From assembly GCA_903828595.1 (NCBI GenBank), contig CAIKMS010000008.1, forward strand, positions 248,001 through 312,000: a DNA stretch of 64,000 nt, in the 5' to 3' direction. The position numbers and the translations under genes were made by a program. The notes under the pieces are model-generated. The model was not told the DNA's origin, did no database searches, and was given only the letters and a program-made list of their open reading frames with translations. Shown one piece after another: positions 35,910-43,921 of this stretch; position 1 is the first letter of the stretch; every line of letters begins with the position of its first letter. The stretch is from an uncultured Pseudomonadota bacterium. GTDB taxonomy: Bacteria > Pseudomonadota > Gammaproteobacteria > Steroidobacterales > Steroidobacteraceae.

Positions 35910-36878
35910 TCAGAGCGGTTCGACAAGCCCCATAGCGACTGTTCTGAAGCTAGAAAAAGCCTCCTCGAAGGATGGTCGAACGGAGCCATAAACAAGGGGC
36001 AGTAAATTTTCTTCGTACTCGCGAACTGTCTGCGGTTCTACTGCTGATTCGAGCAGAGCGCGCGATAGTACTTCGCGAGGTGACGTCGAGAATTCACGGT
36101 GTTGCTGACCCAATTCCTTGATGTCCTGAGCTACTAATGGCGCGAATACGCCTTGGGCCGGACGAATGAGTTCCGGAGCTAATGTATTTAGGCAGTGCAC
36201 ATCGTATATACGTCGAACGAGTTTCGTGTCCCATTCGCGATCCACATTCCCTGACCGGTGCTGCGCGAAGCGTCGAAGGAACGAAAGGACTTTTTCCGCC
36301 ATTGTTTCCGCAGGGGAGACTACAGACGCATTAAAGCCAGCAACTGCGATTTGGGGTGCCAACTGACCAGCGAGCGAAGTCAGGCGGCGAGACTCCAGTG
36401 GCAAAAGAGGCATTCGGACAGTCGCCTCAATCTGCAAATTCGGGCGAGTCGCTACAGCTGACTCGTAGTGCTTAGAATAAATCCACTGCGTGTGAATATA
36501 GCGGTTGTCGTTTTGTGCACTGGCCTTATCGGTGTCTTCAGAAAATCCAACCTCGCGTAACGCCGTCCTCGCCTGGGCTTTGAAAGCACGAAGTCGTGTT
36601 CTTATGCGACTAGAAGACTCGGCGCTGGTGCTTTGCGACAGAACAATCTTCAGGTCCGCGTCTTCGGACATGCGTTCAATGATGGAAAAAGCTTTCGATA
36701 GGCTGGTGCCTCCGCACAACACGAGTTGCAGTCCATCGAGGCGCAGACCAAATAGCGCATGCAGCGCGTCAGTAAGATGTTCATCCTTCTCGAGCAATGC
36801 AGCATTGAGCAGCGGATTCTTACCCTCAAGAACAAGAGCGTCGATGATCTCCAGTCGTGACCTCGACAATTGCCTCAT
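35910..36878 (-). CDS. abiEii: AbiEii-type nucleotidyltransferase toxin
   Basis: Toxin half of a type IV abortive-infection/toxin-antitoxin pair, 322 residues. Nucleotidyltransferase motif I is LVLCGGTSLSKAFS and motif II is MSEDADLKIVL, matching the GGT-LSK and SED-DL signature of the AbiEii/AbiGii family. Related enzymes modify tRNA with nucleotides. The gene overlaps its partner by 4 bp (ATGA). It lies in reverse orientation between an ordinary lipoprotein gene and a broken acylphosphatase, a pattern of recent arrival. No integrase or transposase is nearby. Confidence 0.87.
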   Translation of the reverse strand: MRQLSRSRLEIIDALVLEGKNPLLNAALLEKDEHLTDALHALFGLRLDGLQLVLCGGTSLSKAFSIIERMSEDADLKIVLSQSTSAESSSRIRTRLRAFKAQARTALREVGFSEDTDKASAQNDNRYIHTQWIYSKHYESAVATRPNLQIEATVRMPLLPLESRRLTSLAGQLAPQIAVAGFNASVVSPAETMAEKVLSFLRRFAQHRSGNVDREWDTKLVRRIYDVHCLNTLAPELIRPAQGVFAPLVAQDIKELGQQHREFSTSPREVLSRALLESAVEPQTVREYEENLLPLVYGSVRPSFEEAFSSFRTVAMGLVEPL

Positions 36879-37276
36879 GAGCGCTCGTACTGCACCGTGC
36901 TTCCATTGAACGAGAGTTTTCGGGAAATCCGTCTGCGGCCAATATCCACCACAATTCCCGCCGGAATCTGCGTCGATCGACCGGCGTTGTATTCCCGAAC
37001 AAGGCGGCTTGGTTGAACCTCAATTCCGAGTTTCTTCAATGCCGCAGGCGCCAGCACTTCCAGGGGTTGTGCCGGGATGCGCTTGCCAGACAGTACGCTG
37101 ATCTTGGTCTTGGCATAGACACCCAGCCCAATCTTTAGAAGTGTTCCGTCACTTAAGAGGTCGCGAAGCGCGCGGCTGACTTGGGCGGCGCTACCGAAAT
37201 CGGCAAACTCATGACGCACGACTACGGCATCGCTGCGCTTGGCGATAGAGCGCTTAATCCGGCCGGTGATATCCAT
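36875..37276 (-). CDS. abiEi: AbiEi-type antitoxin (DUF6088 family), transcriptional regulator
   Basis: Predicted antitoxin, 133 residues, with an N-terminal winged helix-turn-helix (HEFADFGSAAQVSRALRDLL followed by the wing DGTLLKIGLGVYAK) and a C-terminal domain of the DUF6088/AbiEi kind. AbiEi proteins repress their own operon and block the toxin without a stable complex. AGGAGCT precedes the ATG at 37276 by about six bases, and a strong promoter lies 45-75 bp upstream. Confidence 0.83.
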   Translation of the reverse strand: MDITGRIKRSIAKRSDAVVVRHEFADFGSAAQVSRALRDLLSDGTLLKIGLGVYAKTKISVLSGKRIPAQPLEVLAPAALKKLGIEVQPSRLVREYNAGRSTQIPAGIVVDIGRRRISRKLSFNGSTVQYERS

Positions 37277-37321
37277 ACTTGAGCTCCTCTTTCGGCGAAC
37301 AAAACCTGCTCACGCACTTAC

Positions 37322-37350
37322 AGTATGAAAACCATCTAAATATCTGTCAA
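37322..37350 (-). promoter_or_regulatory. Near-consensus sigma-70 promoter of the abiE operon
   Basis: Minus strand: TTGACA (37350-37345), 17-bp spacer, CATACT (37327-37322). The -35 is perfect and the spacing optimal; transcription would start near 37315, about 40 nt before the abiEi ATG. The sequence around it, with AAATAAATATTGTTTA just upstream, is far more A/T-rich than the rest of the window. The element is well placed for AbiEi autorepression. Confidence 0.7.
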
Positions 37351-37486
37351 TAAACAATATTTATTTGCAGATCATGCTCACGGACTAAGCCAAACCAAAT
37401 CTTGCTGTCAATCGTAACCGATGGCATTCGGACAGACCTTACGTTTCCTAAAGTTATAAAATATTCAACGTCCTAGGTGTTTATGC

Positions 37487-37744
37487 TTGCGCGACTTTCT
37501 AGCTAACTGCACAGCTTCTACAGCCTCCACAGCCTCCACAGCCCAAGCCTTGGGCGTGCGCGGCCATGCTCGCAACCTAGCGGACGGCAGCGTGGAGGTG
37601 CTGGCCGGCGCTACGCCAGACGCGGTGGAGGCTTTATTGCGTGAGATTGCCATAGGCCCGCCGATGGCTAAGGTCACCCACACTGAAGTCACCGAGCTCG
37701 CTCCACAGGTGCTGGAGGGGATCGTGGGTTTTGCGTGTGAATAA
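37487..37744 (+). pseudogene. Acylphosphatase, 5'-truncated remnant
   Basis: The last 60 or so residues read as acylphosphatase: GVRGHARNLADGSVEVLAG, with the catalytic Asn in ARNLADG, followed by a helix (PDAVEALLREIAIGPPMAKV) and HTEVTEL. What should precede it, the G-x-V-Q-G-V-x-F-R loop with the catalytic Arg, is absent. In its place are 9-bp Ser-Thr-Ala-encoding repeats (37511-37546) and A/T-rich DNA. The only in-frame start is a TTG at 37487 with no ribosome site. I conclude the gene lost its 5' third, probably when the neighbouring AbiE segment arrived. It could still be read as an 85-residue protein, but would lack activity. Confidence 0.75.
37511..37546. repeat. 9-bp tandem repeat, four imperfect copies
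   Basis: ACAGCTTCT, ACAGCCTCC, ACAGCCTCC, ACAGCCCAA in a row at the junction between A/T-rich DNA and the acylphosphatase remnant. Slippage or end-joining at a recombination breakpoint could produce it. Confidence 0.7.
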
Positions 37745-37747
37745 ACT

Positions 37748-38380
37748 TTAAGACGCCCAGCGATTCGCCAGGCGGCTCAGCACCATATCGGAATAGTCAT
37801 GGCGGCCAATCGAGCCGTTGTAGCGCGCCAGGGCTCGCTGGTGGTTGTTGCCTTCCAGATGCAGGTAAAAGGCCAGAATCTCGCAACCTAAGCGGATATT
37901 GAAGTCGATACTGCCGAACAACCGGTTATTGACGCCCAAGCGTCGAGGCCAGTAGGGCATCACCTGCATGAGTCCCACCGCTCCGGCCGGTGATACGGCA
38001 TAGCGATTAAACCGGCTCTCCACGTCAATGACCGCAAGTACCAACTCAGGTGGCAGGTTAAGCGTTACGTGTTCGGTTTCTTTGTAGCGCTTTACCACGC
38101 GATGACTCTCACACCAGACCTGATGGAGTATTTCATGGCGCTCCTGGGCATCACGTACCAGGGGCTTGAGCCTGGGCTCCTGCAGCTTGTAGTAGACCTC
38201 AGTATCAAAGCGGTTATCCGAAGCGTCGCAGGACGCACTGCCTATCGCTGTTTCTATGACATTACCTAAGCCGGGATCGGACTGCCCCTGCGCGTGTACC
38301 ACGCTGCCGCCAAGCACCGCCAGTACGCCCAGCGTACTGGCTATGCGCGCTAGGGCGTGGTGCGGCCATGGGACGTTCAT
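37748..38380 (-). CDS. Lytic transglycosylase, SLT domain
   Basis: Cleaves peptidoglycan to 1,6-anhydromuropeptides in the periplasm. 210 residues. A signal peptide (about 1-30, cut near VVHAQG) is followed by a spacer and then the SLT fold: LAVIDVESRFNRYAVSPAGA contains the catalytic Glu, AVGLMQVMPYWPRRLG the substrate-binding segment, and LARYNGSIGR the third family motif. It lies 10 bp after proS in the same orientation and is convergent with the acylphosphatase remnant. Confidence 0.9.
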   Translation of the reverse strand: MNVPWPHHALARIASTLGVLAVLGGSVVHAQGQSDPGLGNVIETAIGSASCDASDNRFDTEVYYKLQEPRLKPLVRDAQERHEILHQVWCESHRVVKRYKETEHVTLNLPPELVLAVIDVESRFNRYAVSPAGAVGLMQVMPYWPRRLGVNNRLFGSIDFNIRLGCEILAFYLHLEGNNHQRALARYNGSIGRHDYSDMVLSRLANRWAS

Positions 38381-38390
38381 AGGCTTAAAG

Positions 38391-40112
38391 TTAGGCGCTT
38401 TGGCTTAGTTTCATACGCTCGCGAAGAAAGTCGACCAAGCCCTCTAAGGGAGCGACTTCGGTTTCGGTCGCGCGCCGATGCCTGTATTCCAGCTGTCCTG
38501 CATCTAAGCCTCGCTCGCCGATGACGATACGGTGCGGAATTCCATACAGCTCGCCGTCCGCAAACTTAACGCCCGGCCGTGCATCGCGATCATCCAGTAG
38601 GGGCTCGAGCCCCGCGGCACACAGTTCATCGTATAAACGGTTGGTGACCTCACGAATGCGCTCGGACTTATGCCAGTTCATGGGCACTAACAGCACTTTG
38701 AACGGTGCGATCGCGTCCGGCCAAATGATACCGGCCTCATCATGGTTCTGTTCGATAGCAGCAGCCACGACCCGGGTGACTCCAATGCCGTAGCAACCCA
38801 TGAACATGGTTACCTGGCTGCTGGATTCATCCAGTACCGTTGCACCCAGTGCCTGGGCGTACTTACGGCCCAGCTTAAAGATGTGTCCCACCTCGATACC
38901 TCGAGCAATGGACAGCGTTCCACATCCGGAGGGGCTAGGATCACCTTCAACGACATTACGGATATCCACACTGACCGGATCTGGCAGATCACGACCCCAG
39001 TTCACACCGGTGACGTGGTACTCCGGTTCGTTAGCGCCGGCGACAAAATCGCTTAGCGCGGCTGCGGCATGATCGACATACAGCGTGCAGGGCAACCCCA
39101 CCGGTCCGATGGAGCCCACTTCGGCGTTTAACTGCGTGCGTATGCGCTCGGGTGAGGCCATCTGCAAAGGGTTGGCGATCCCGGGTAATTTTTGTGCTTT
39201 GATGGCGTTTAGCTCGTGGTCACCGCGCACGACTAAGCCGACCAGTTGGCCATCGCTACCCTCCACAATCAGGGTCTTCACGCACTGCGCGGCACTGACT
39301 TTAAGTTGCGTGACCAAGTCAGCAATGGTGTGTGCTTTAGGGGTCGATACCCGCGTCATGACCGCCGCCGGTAGTGCGCGCACCGTAGCGGGTGGCTTGG
39401 CCTCGGCCATTTCTAGGTTAGCGGCGTACTCATCACCGTCGGAGAAGGCAATCGCGTCTTCGCCGCTGGAGGCCAGCACGTGAAACTCTTGTGACCCGGT
39501 ACCGCCGATGGATCCGGTGTCGGCCTGGACGGCGCGGAATTTAAGGCCGCAGCGCGTAAAAATACGATGGTAGGCATCGTGCATGAGGGTATATCCCTCA
39601 TCCAATGAGGCTTCATCGGCATGAAAGCTGTAGGCGTCTTTCATGATGAATTCACGCGCGCGCATCACGCCAAAGCGAGGACGCACCTCATCCCGAAACT
39701 TCAATTGGATCTGATAAAAATTAACCGGCAATTGCTTGTAACTGCGCAGTTCACGCCGGGCAATGTCCGTGATCACTTCCTCGTGAGTGGGTCCGTAGAC
39801 ATAGGAGCGATCGTGGCGATCTTTTAAGCGCAGCAATTCCGGACCGAACTCGTCCCAGCGCTTGGATTCCACCCACAGCTCAGAAGGCTGGATCGTGGGC
39901 ATGAGCAATTCGAAGGCGCCGGCGCGGTTCATTTCCTCGCGCACAATATTTTCCACGTTGCGCAGTACTTTCAATCCCATCGGCATCCAGCTGTAAAGAC
40001 CGGCCGACAGGCGACGGATCATGCCGGCACGCAGCATGAGCTGGTGGCTAATGACCTCAGCTTCGGTAGGAATTTCCTTGAGATTGACGATGGGATAAGC
40101 CGATAAACGCAT
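38391..40112 (-). CDS. proS: Prolyl-tRNA synthetase, bacterial type with editing domain
   Basis: Class II synthetase charging tRNA-Pro. 573 residues. [19 protein letters not shown] begins the catalytic domain, [10 protein letters not shown] and [11 protein letters not shown] give motif 2 surroundings, and [20 protein letters not shown] motif 3. An insertion about residues 220-400 ([32 protein letters not shown]) is the YbaK-like editing domain that removes Ala. ATG at 40112 aligns with family N-termini; a TTG at 40133 would add seven unrelated residues. Confidence 0.97.
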   Translation of the reverse strand: MRLSAYPIVNLKEIPTEAEVISHQLMLRAGMIRRLSAGLYSWMPMGLKVLRNVENIVREEMNRAGAFELLMPTIQPSELWVESKRWDEFGPELLRLKDRHDRSYVYGPTHEEVITDIARRELRSYKQLPVNFYQIQLKFRDEVRPRFGVMRAREFIMKDAYSFHADEASLDEGYTLMHDAYHRIFTRCGLKFRAVQADTGSIGGTGSQEFHVLASSGEDAIAFSDGDEYAANLEMAEAKPPATVRALPAAVMTRVSTPKAHTIADLVTQLKVSAAQCVKTLIVEGSDGQLVGLVVRGDHELNAIKAQKLPGIANPLQMASPERIRTQLNAEVGSIGPVGLPCTLYVDHAAAALSDFVAGANEPEYHVTGVNWGRDLPDPVSVDIRNVVEGDPSPSGCGTLSIARGIEVGHIFKLGRKYAQALGATVLDESSSQVTMFMGCYGIGVTRVVAAAIEQNHDEAGIIWPDAIAPFKVLLVPMNWHKSERIREVTNRLYDELCAAGLEPLLDDRDARPGVKFADGELYGIPHRIVIGERGLDAGQLEYRHRRATETEVAPLEGLVDFLRERMKLSQSA

Positions 40113-40247
40113 AAAGTTTGCACTCGAGGTCAAAGATTTTGAGCCCCTATCTTAGCAGGCTCTTTGCCCTAGACTGTTTAAGGCGGTTGTTGGGGGTCGC
40201 GCAGAGTCCTATCATCGGGGCTGTAGACCGCTCCTACGGGAATCTTA

Positions 40248-41069
40248 ATGAACGCGCCCGATCGCCCAGAGCCCGCCGATTTGAATTTAACGCCTGAACA
40301 GTCGGTCAGGCGCGGTATCTACCTGTTGCCCAATCTGTTGACGACCGGGACGCTGTTTTCCGGTTACTACGCCATCATCGCTGCTATCGATGGCAACTTT
40401 GACCATGCCGCTGTGGCGATCTTTGTGGCCATGGTGTTTGACGGCCTGGACGGGCGTGTAGCGCGCTGGACGCACACTGCGTCGAGCTTCGGCAAGGAAT
40501 ATGACAGCCTGTCGGATATGGTGGCCTTTGGCGTGGCGCCGGCCATCGTGATTTATCAGTGGGGTGTGGCGCGCATCGCCGAGTACAACGCGACCTGGGG
40601 ACGGGTAGGCTGGTTGGTGACTTTTCTTTACGCGGTGGCTGCGGCGTTGCGGTTGGCCCGCTTTAACACGCGCACCGATGAGGTGGATAAGCGCTATTTT
40701 GAAGGGCTGCCCTCACCATCCGCCGCGGCGCTTATCGCGGGTTTTATCTGGTGTGCGGCGAAATGGCACCTGTCGGGCCTTATGGGATTGTTTCTAGCCC
40801 TGCCACTGACCGCTGCTGCTGGCCTGCTCATGGTAAGCCAGTTTTATTATTCGAACTTTAAAAGCGTGCATCTCACGAAAAGACTGCGCTTTACCTCGGT
40901 GTTGTTAGTGCCGTTGGTCTTCATCTTAATTGCCATGGAGCCGCCGGTGGTGCTTTTACTGGGTTTCGGCGGCTTCGCGCTGTCCGGGCCCATCGCAGCA
41001 CTCGGGCGCTGGCTGCGTAAGCGCTCGCCACCGGCACTACCGGCGCCCCATGAAGAGTCGCGCGCGTAA
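40248..41069 (+). CDS. pssA: CDP-diacylglycerol-serine O-phosphatidyltransferase
   Basis: Makes phosphatidylserine, precursor of phosphatidylethanolamine, in the inner membrane. 273 residues, multi-pass. The CDP-alcohol phosphotransferase signature is FDGLDGRVARW followed by GKEYDSLSDMVAFG (D-G-x2-A-R then G-x3-D-x3-D). This is the membrane-embedded (Bacillus-type) PssA rather than the phospholipase-D-like E. coli form. The stop overlaps the start of the next gene (TAATG). Confidence 0.92.
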   Translation: MNAPDRPEPADLNLTPEQSVRRGIYLLPNLLTTGTLFSGYYAIIAAIDGNFDHAAVAIFVAMVFDGLDGRVARWTHTASSFGKEYDSLSDMVAFGVAPAIVIYQWGVARIAEYNATWGRVGWLVTFLYAVAAALRLARFNTRTDEVDKRYFEGLPSPSAAALIAGFIWCAAKWHLSGLMGLFLALPLTAAAGLLMVSQFYYSNFKSVHLTKRLRFTSVLLVPLVFILIAMEPPVVLLLGFGGFALSGPIAALGRWLRKRSPPALPAPHEESRA

Positions 41070-41722
41070 TGGATCCGCGCCGCGCCCAGTTGCTTCGCCT
41101 GATGGGTATAGACCGCTTTGAGGCCAGGCCAGCCCCGGCCTTAGCGCTATCGCTGCAGGGCGTGGACTGGAGCGAACTTGCGACAACGGTAGCCGCCTGC
41201 ACTCGCTGCGCCTTAGCGCAAAGTCGCACGGCTCCGGTGTTTGGAGCCGGCCCTCTGGGCGCGACCTGGCTGATTGTCAGCGAGGGCCCGGGTGAGGACG
41301 AAGACCGCAGTGGGCAACCGTTTGAGGGGGCGGCTGGCAAACTGCTTACGCAGATGTTGAGTGCGGTGGGGGTTGCGCGCGAGCACGCGTACCTGACGCA
41401 AATCCTAAAATGTTACTTGCCAGGCGGCCGGGCGCCGCGCCTGGCTGAGGTGCGTGAGTGCATGCCTTACCTGCGAGCACAGATTGAGATGGTCAAGCCA
41501 CGCGTGATCCTGTGCCTGGGCCGCACGGCGGCGGCTTTTTTGCTGGAATCGGAGTCACCGTTGAGCCATTTGCGCGGCGAAGTTCATCGGGTAGCGGAAC
41601 TGGGCGCACCGGTGGTTGTAACCCACCATCCCGGTCAATTGCTCAAACACCCCCTCGATAAGCGCGAGGCTTGGGCTGATTTGCGCCTGGCGCGAGGGGT
41701 GGTTGATGGCCTCTCAGGCTAA
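41069..41722 (+). CDS. Uracil-DNA glycosylase, family 4-like (Fe-S)
   Basis: Removes uracil from DNA. 217 residues. Two Cys pairs (CTRC near residue 48 and the pair in LKCYLPGG...VRECMPY) are placed to hold a [4Fe-4S] cluster. Motif A reads SEGPGEDEDRSGQPFEGAAG, in which the usual GEAPG is SEGPG; the later motif is VVTHHPGQLL. The N-terminal 45 residues look like a flexible extension. It overlaps rimI by 17 bp and follows pssA by a 1-bp overlap; linkage of this gene with rimI is common in gammaproteobacteria. Confidence 0.85.
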   Translation: MDPRRAQLLRLMGIDRFEARPAPALALSLQGVDWSELATTVAACTRCALAQSRTAPVFGAGPLGATWLIVSEGPGEDEDRSGQPFEGAAGKLLTQMLSAVGVAREHAYLTQILKCYLPGGRAPRLAEVRECMPYLRAQIEMVKPRVILCLGRTAAAFLLESESPLSHLRGEVHRVAELGAPVVVTHHPGQLLKHPLDKREAWADLRLARGVVDGLSG

Positions 41723-42209
41723 TTTTCCGGCGCAAGCGGCTTTAGTTGAGCGGGTCATGCGTGCCCAGGACGTGCCGTGCGTGTATGCCATCGAGTGCTT
41801 GTCCTACCCCTTCCCGTGGAGTCAGGGCCTTTTTGATGATTGTCTGCGGGTAGGTTATGTGTGCCGTGTGTTTGAACAAGACGGCCTGGTCGCCGGCTAC
41901 GGCATCATGTCGATGGGGGCAGGCGAAGCCCACATCTTGAATTTGTGCGTGGATGCGCCGTGGCGTGGTCAAGGGGCCGGCCGACGGCTGTTGCTGTCCT
42001 TGTTGATGCGCGCCCATCTCGCCGGGCAGGAGTGGGCATTTTTAGAGGTTCGCCCCTCCAATCTTGGCGCGCGCGCCCTCTACGAGTCTATCGGCTTTAC
42101 GCAGGTTGGCCTGCGCCGTGGCTATTATCAGGCCCCGGAGGGCCGTGAAGATGCTCTGGTCTGCCGACTATCGCTGACCGGCCGTCTTTTTAGCGGCTCT
42201 CTTGAATAA
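41706..42209 (+). CDS. rimI: Ribosomal protein S18 alanine N-acetyltransferase
   Basis: GNAT enzyme acetylating the N-terminus of S18, about 167 residues. Family landmarks: YPFPWSQGLFDDCL near the N-terminus, ILNLCVDAPWRGQGAGRRLL (acetyl-CoA loop), LEVRPSNLGARALYESIGF and GLRRGYYQAPEGREDALV. ATG at 41706 is preferred over TTG 41703 just before it. Starts inside the preceding glycosylase gene, so translation is likely coupled. Confidence 0.92.
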   Translation: MASQANFPAQAALVERVMRAQDVPCVYAIECLSYPFPWSQGLFDDCLRVGYVCRVFEQDGLVAGYGIMSMGAGEAHILNLCVDAPWRGQGAGRRLLLSLLMRAHLAGQEWAFLEVRPSNLGARALYESIGFTQVGLRRGYYQAPEGREDALVCRLSLTGRLFSGSLE

Positions 42210-42271
42210 GGCCGAGGCAGCCGCTAGCGCGATTGGGTACCATCGCCGTTCCTTGAACGGACTGTGCCGCT

Positions 42272-43870
42272 ATGACTGATTTGTCGACTTTGGATGAAAT
42301 CTCGCGCCGACGCACCTTTGCGATCATCTCGCATCCGGACGCGGGCAAAACTACGCTGACCGAAAAGCTCTTGTTGTTTGGTGGTGCCATTCAGATGGCC
42401 GGTACCGTGAAGGGTCGCAAGGCCGCGCGGCATGCTACCTCGGACTGGATGCGTCTTGAGCAGCAGCGTGGAATTTCCGTGACCTCCTCGGTCATGCAGT
42501 TTCCCTACCGCGGACGGATCGTCAATCTGCTGGATACGCCTGGGCATGAAGACTTCTCCGAAGATACCTACCGCACCTTAACCGCGGTGGATTCGGCACT
42601 GATGGTGATTGACTGCGCCAAGGGTGTGGAAGAGCGCACCATCAAGTTGATGGAGGTGTGCAGACTGCGCGATACGCCGATTATGACTTTTATTAATAAG
42701 TTAGATCGCGAGGGTCGCGAACCGATCGAGTTGTTTGATGAGATCGAAAGTGTCTTAGGCTTAAAATGCACACCCGTCACCTGGCCTATCGGTATGGGTC
42801 GTCGATTGAAGGGGATTTATCACCTGATCGAGGATCGAATCTACGCGTATGAGGCCGGTGAGAAGGGTCGGGCCGGCGTAAATCTCATCATTGACGGTTT
42901 GATGTCACAGCAGGCCACGGACTTTCTCGATGATATGGCCCAGTCCTTCCGCGATGAGGTTGATCTGGTGCGAGGCGCAACCGATCCTTTCAACGTGGAC
43001 GCTTACCTGGCAGCGGCCCAGACCCCGGTGTTCTTTGGTTCCGCTATTAGTAATTTTGGTGTTGAAGAGTTGCTTGCAACCTTTGTGGAGCATGCGCCAG
43101 GGCCCCGTCCGCGGCCAACCACCGTGCGCTCGGTGCCGTGCACCGAGCCGAGTTTTACCGGGTTTTGCTTTAAAATTCAGGCGAACATGGATCCCGCGCA
43201 CCGCGATCGCATCGCCTTTGTGCGTATTTGCTCCGGACGTTACGAGCGGGGCATGAAGCTGCAGCACGTACGTTTAGGTAAGGAAGTGCGTATCGCCGAT
43301 GCGCTGACGTTTTTGGCGGCGGATCGCTCGGCGGCGGAGACCGCTTACGCCGGTGACATTATTGGTTTGCATAACCACGGCACGATCAATATCGGCGATA
43401 CCTTTACCGAGGGTGAAAAGCTTAACTTCACCGGTATTCCAAACTTTGCGCCCGAACTATTCCGCCGCGCGGTACTCAAAGATCCGTTGCGCGCTAAGGC
43501 CCTGCAAAAAGGTCTTGCGCAGCTATGCGAAGAAGGTGCCACCCAGCTGTTTAAGCCTCTGCGCAACAACGATCTGATTTTAGGTGCGGTAGGCCAGTTA
43601 CAGTTTGAGGTCGTGGCCTTTCGCCTGCAGGATGAATACAGCGTGCAATGCGTGTTTGAGCCCATCTCAGTAGCTACCGCACGCTGGGTTAAAATTAGCG
43701 ATGCTAAAAAGCTCGAAGAGTTCCGCAATCGCGCTTACGACAATCTCGCGGTGGATCATTCCGGTGAGTTGGTTTATCTGGCTCCGTCACGCGTGAATCT
43801 GGAGTTGACCGCCGAACGTTGGCCGGATGCGTCTTTCAGTGAAACTCGCGAGACTATTGCCAGCTCTTAA
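42272..43870 (+). CDS. prfC: Peptide chain release factor 3
   Basis: GTPase that recycles RF1 and RF2 after termination. 532 residues. G1 is [16 protein letters not shown], followed by RF3-specific [13 protein letters not shown]; switch [17 protein letters not shown]4 [10 protein letters not shown]. The C-terminal domain runs to [20 protein letters not shown]. Its own 62-bp upstream gap separates it from rimI. Confidence 0.97.
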   Translation: MTDLSTLDEISRRRTFAIISHPDAGKTTLTEKLLLFGGAIQMAGTVKGRKAARHATSDWMRLEQQRGISVTSSVMQFPYRGRIVNLLDTPGHEDFSEDTYRTLTAVDSALMVIDCAKGVEERTIKLMEVCRLRDTPIMTFINKLDREGREPIELFDEIESVLGLKCTPVTWPIGMGRRLKGIYHLIEDRIYAYEAGEKGRAGVNLIIDGLMSQQATDFLDDMAQSFRDEVDLVRGATDPFNVDAYLAAAQTPVFFGSAISNFGVEELLATFVEHAPGPRPRPTTVRSVPCTEPSFTGFCFKIQANMDPAHRDRIAFVRICSGRYERGMKLQHVRLGKEVRIADALTFLAADRSAAETAYAGDIIGLHNHGTINIGDTFTEGEKLNFTGIPNFAPELFRRAVLKDPLRAKALQKGLAQLCEEGATQLFKPLRNNDLILGAVGQLQFEVVAFRLQDEYSVQCVFEPISVATARWVKISDAKKLEEFRNRAYDNLAVDHSGELVYLAPSRVNLELTAERWPDASFSETRETIASS

Positions 43871-43902
43871 CCGGTGCGGCGTGGAAGCGCTTAGCCTGTG
43901 CA

Positions 43903-43914
43903 GGGCTTAAGCCC
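43903..43914. other. 12-bp perfect palindrome between prfC and tgpA
   Basis: GGGCTTAAGCCC lies in the 51-bp gap between convergent genes. With no loop and no T tract it is not a good terminator; it could be a restriction-like or protein-binding site, or chance. Confidence 0.3.
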
Positions 43915-43921
43915 AAAGCGT

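Noticed and set aside
37487-37744. Intact acylphosphatase gene
   Set aside because: The catalytic Arg loop is missing and the only start is a TTG without a ribosome site.
43903-43914. Intrinsic terminator at GGGCTTAAGCCC
   Set aside because: The palindrome has no loop and is followed by no T tract; kept only as a palindrome.
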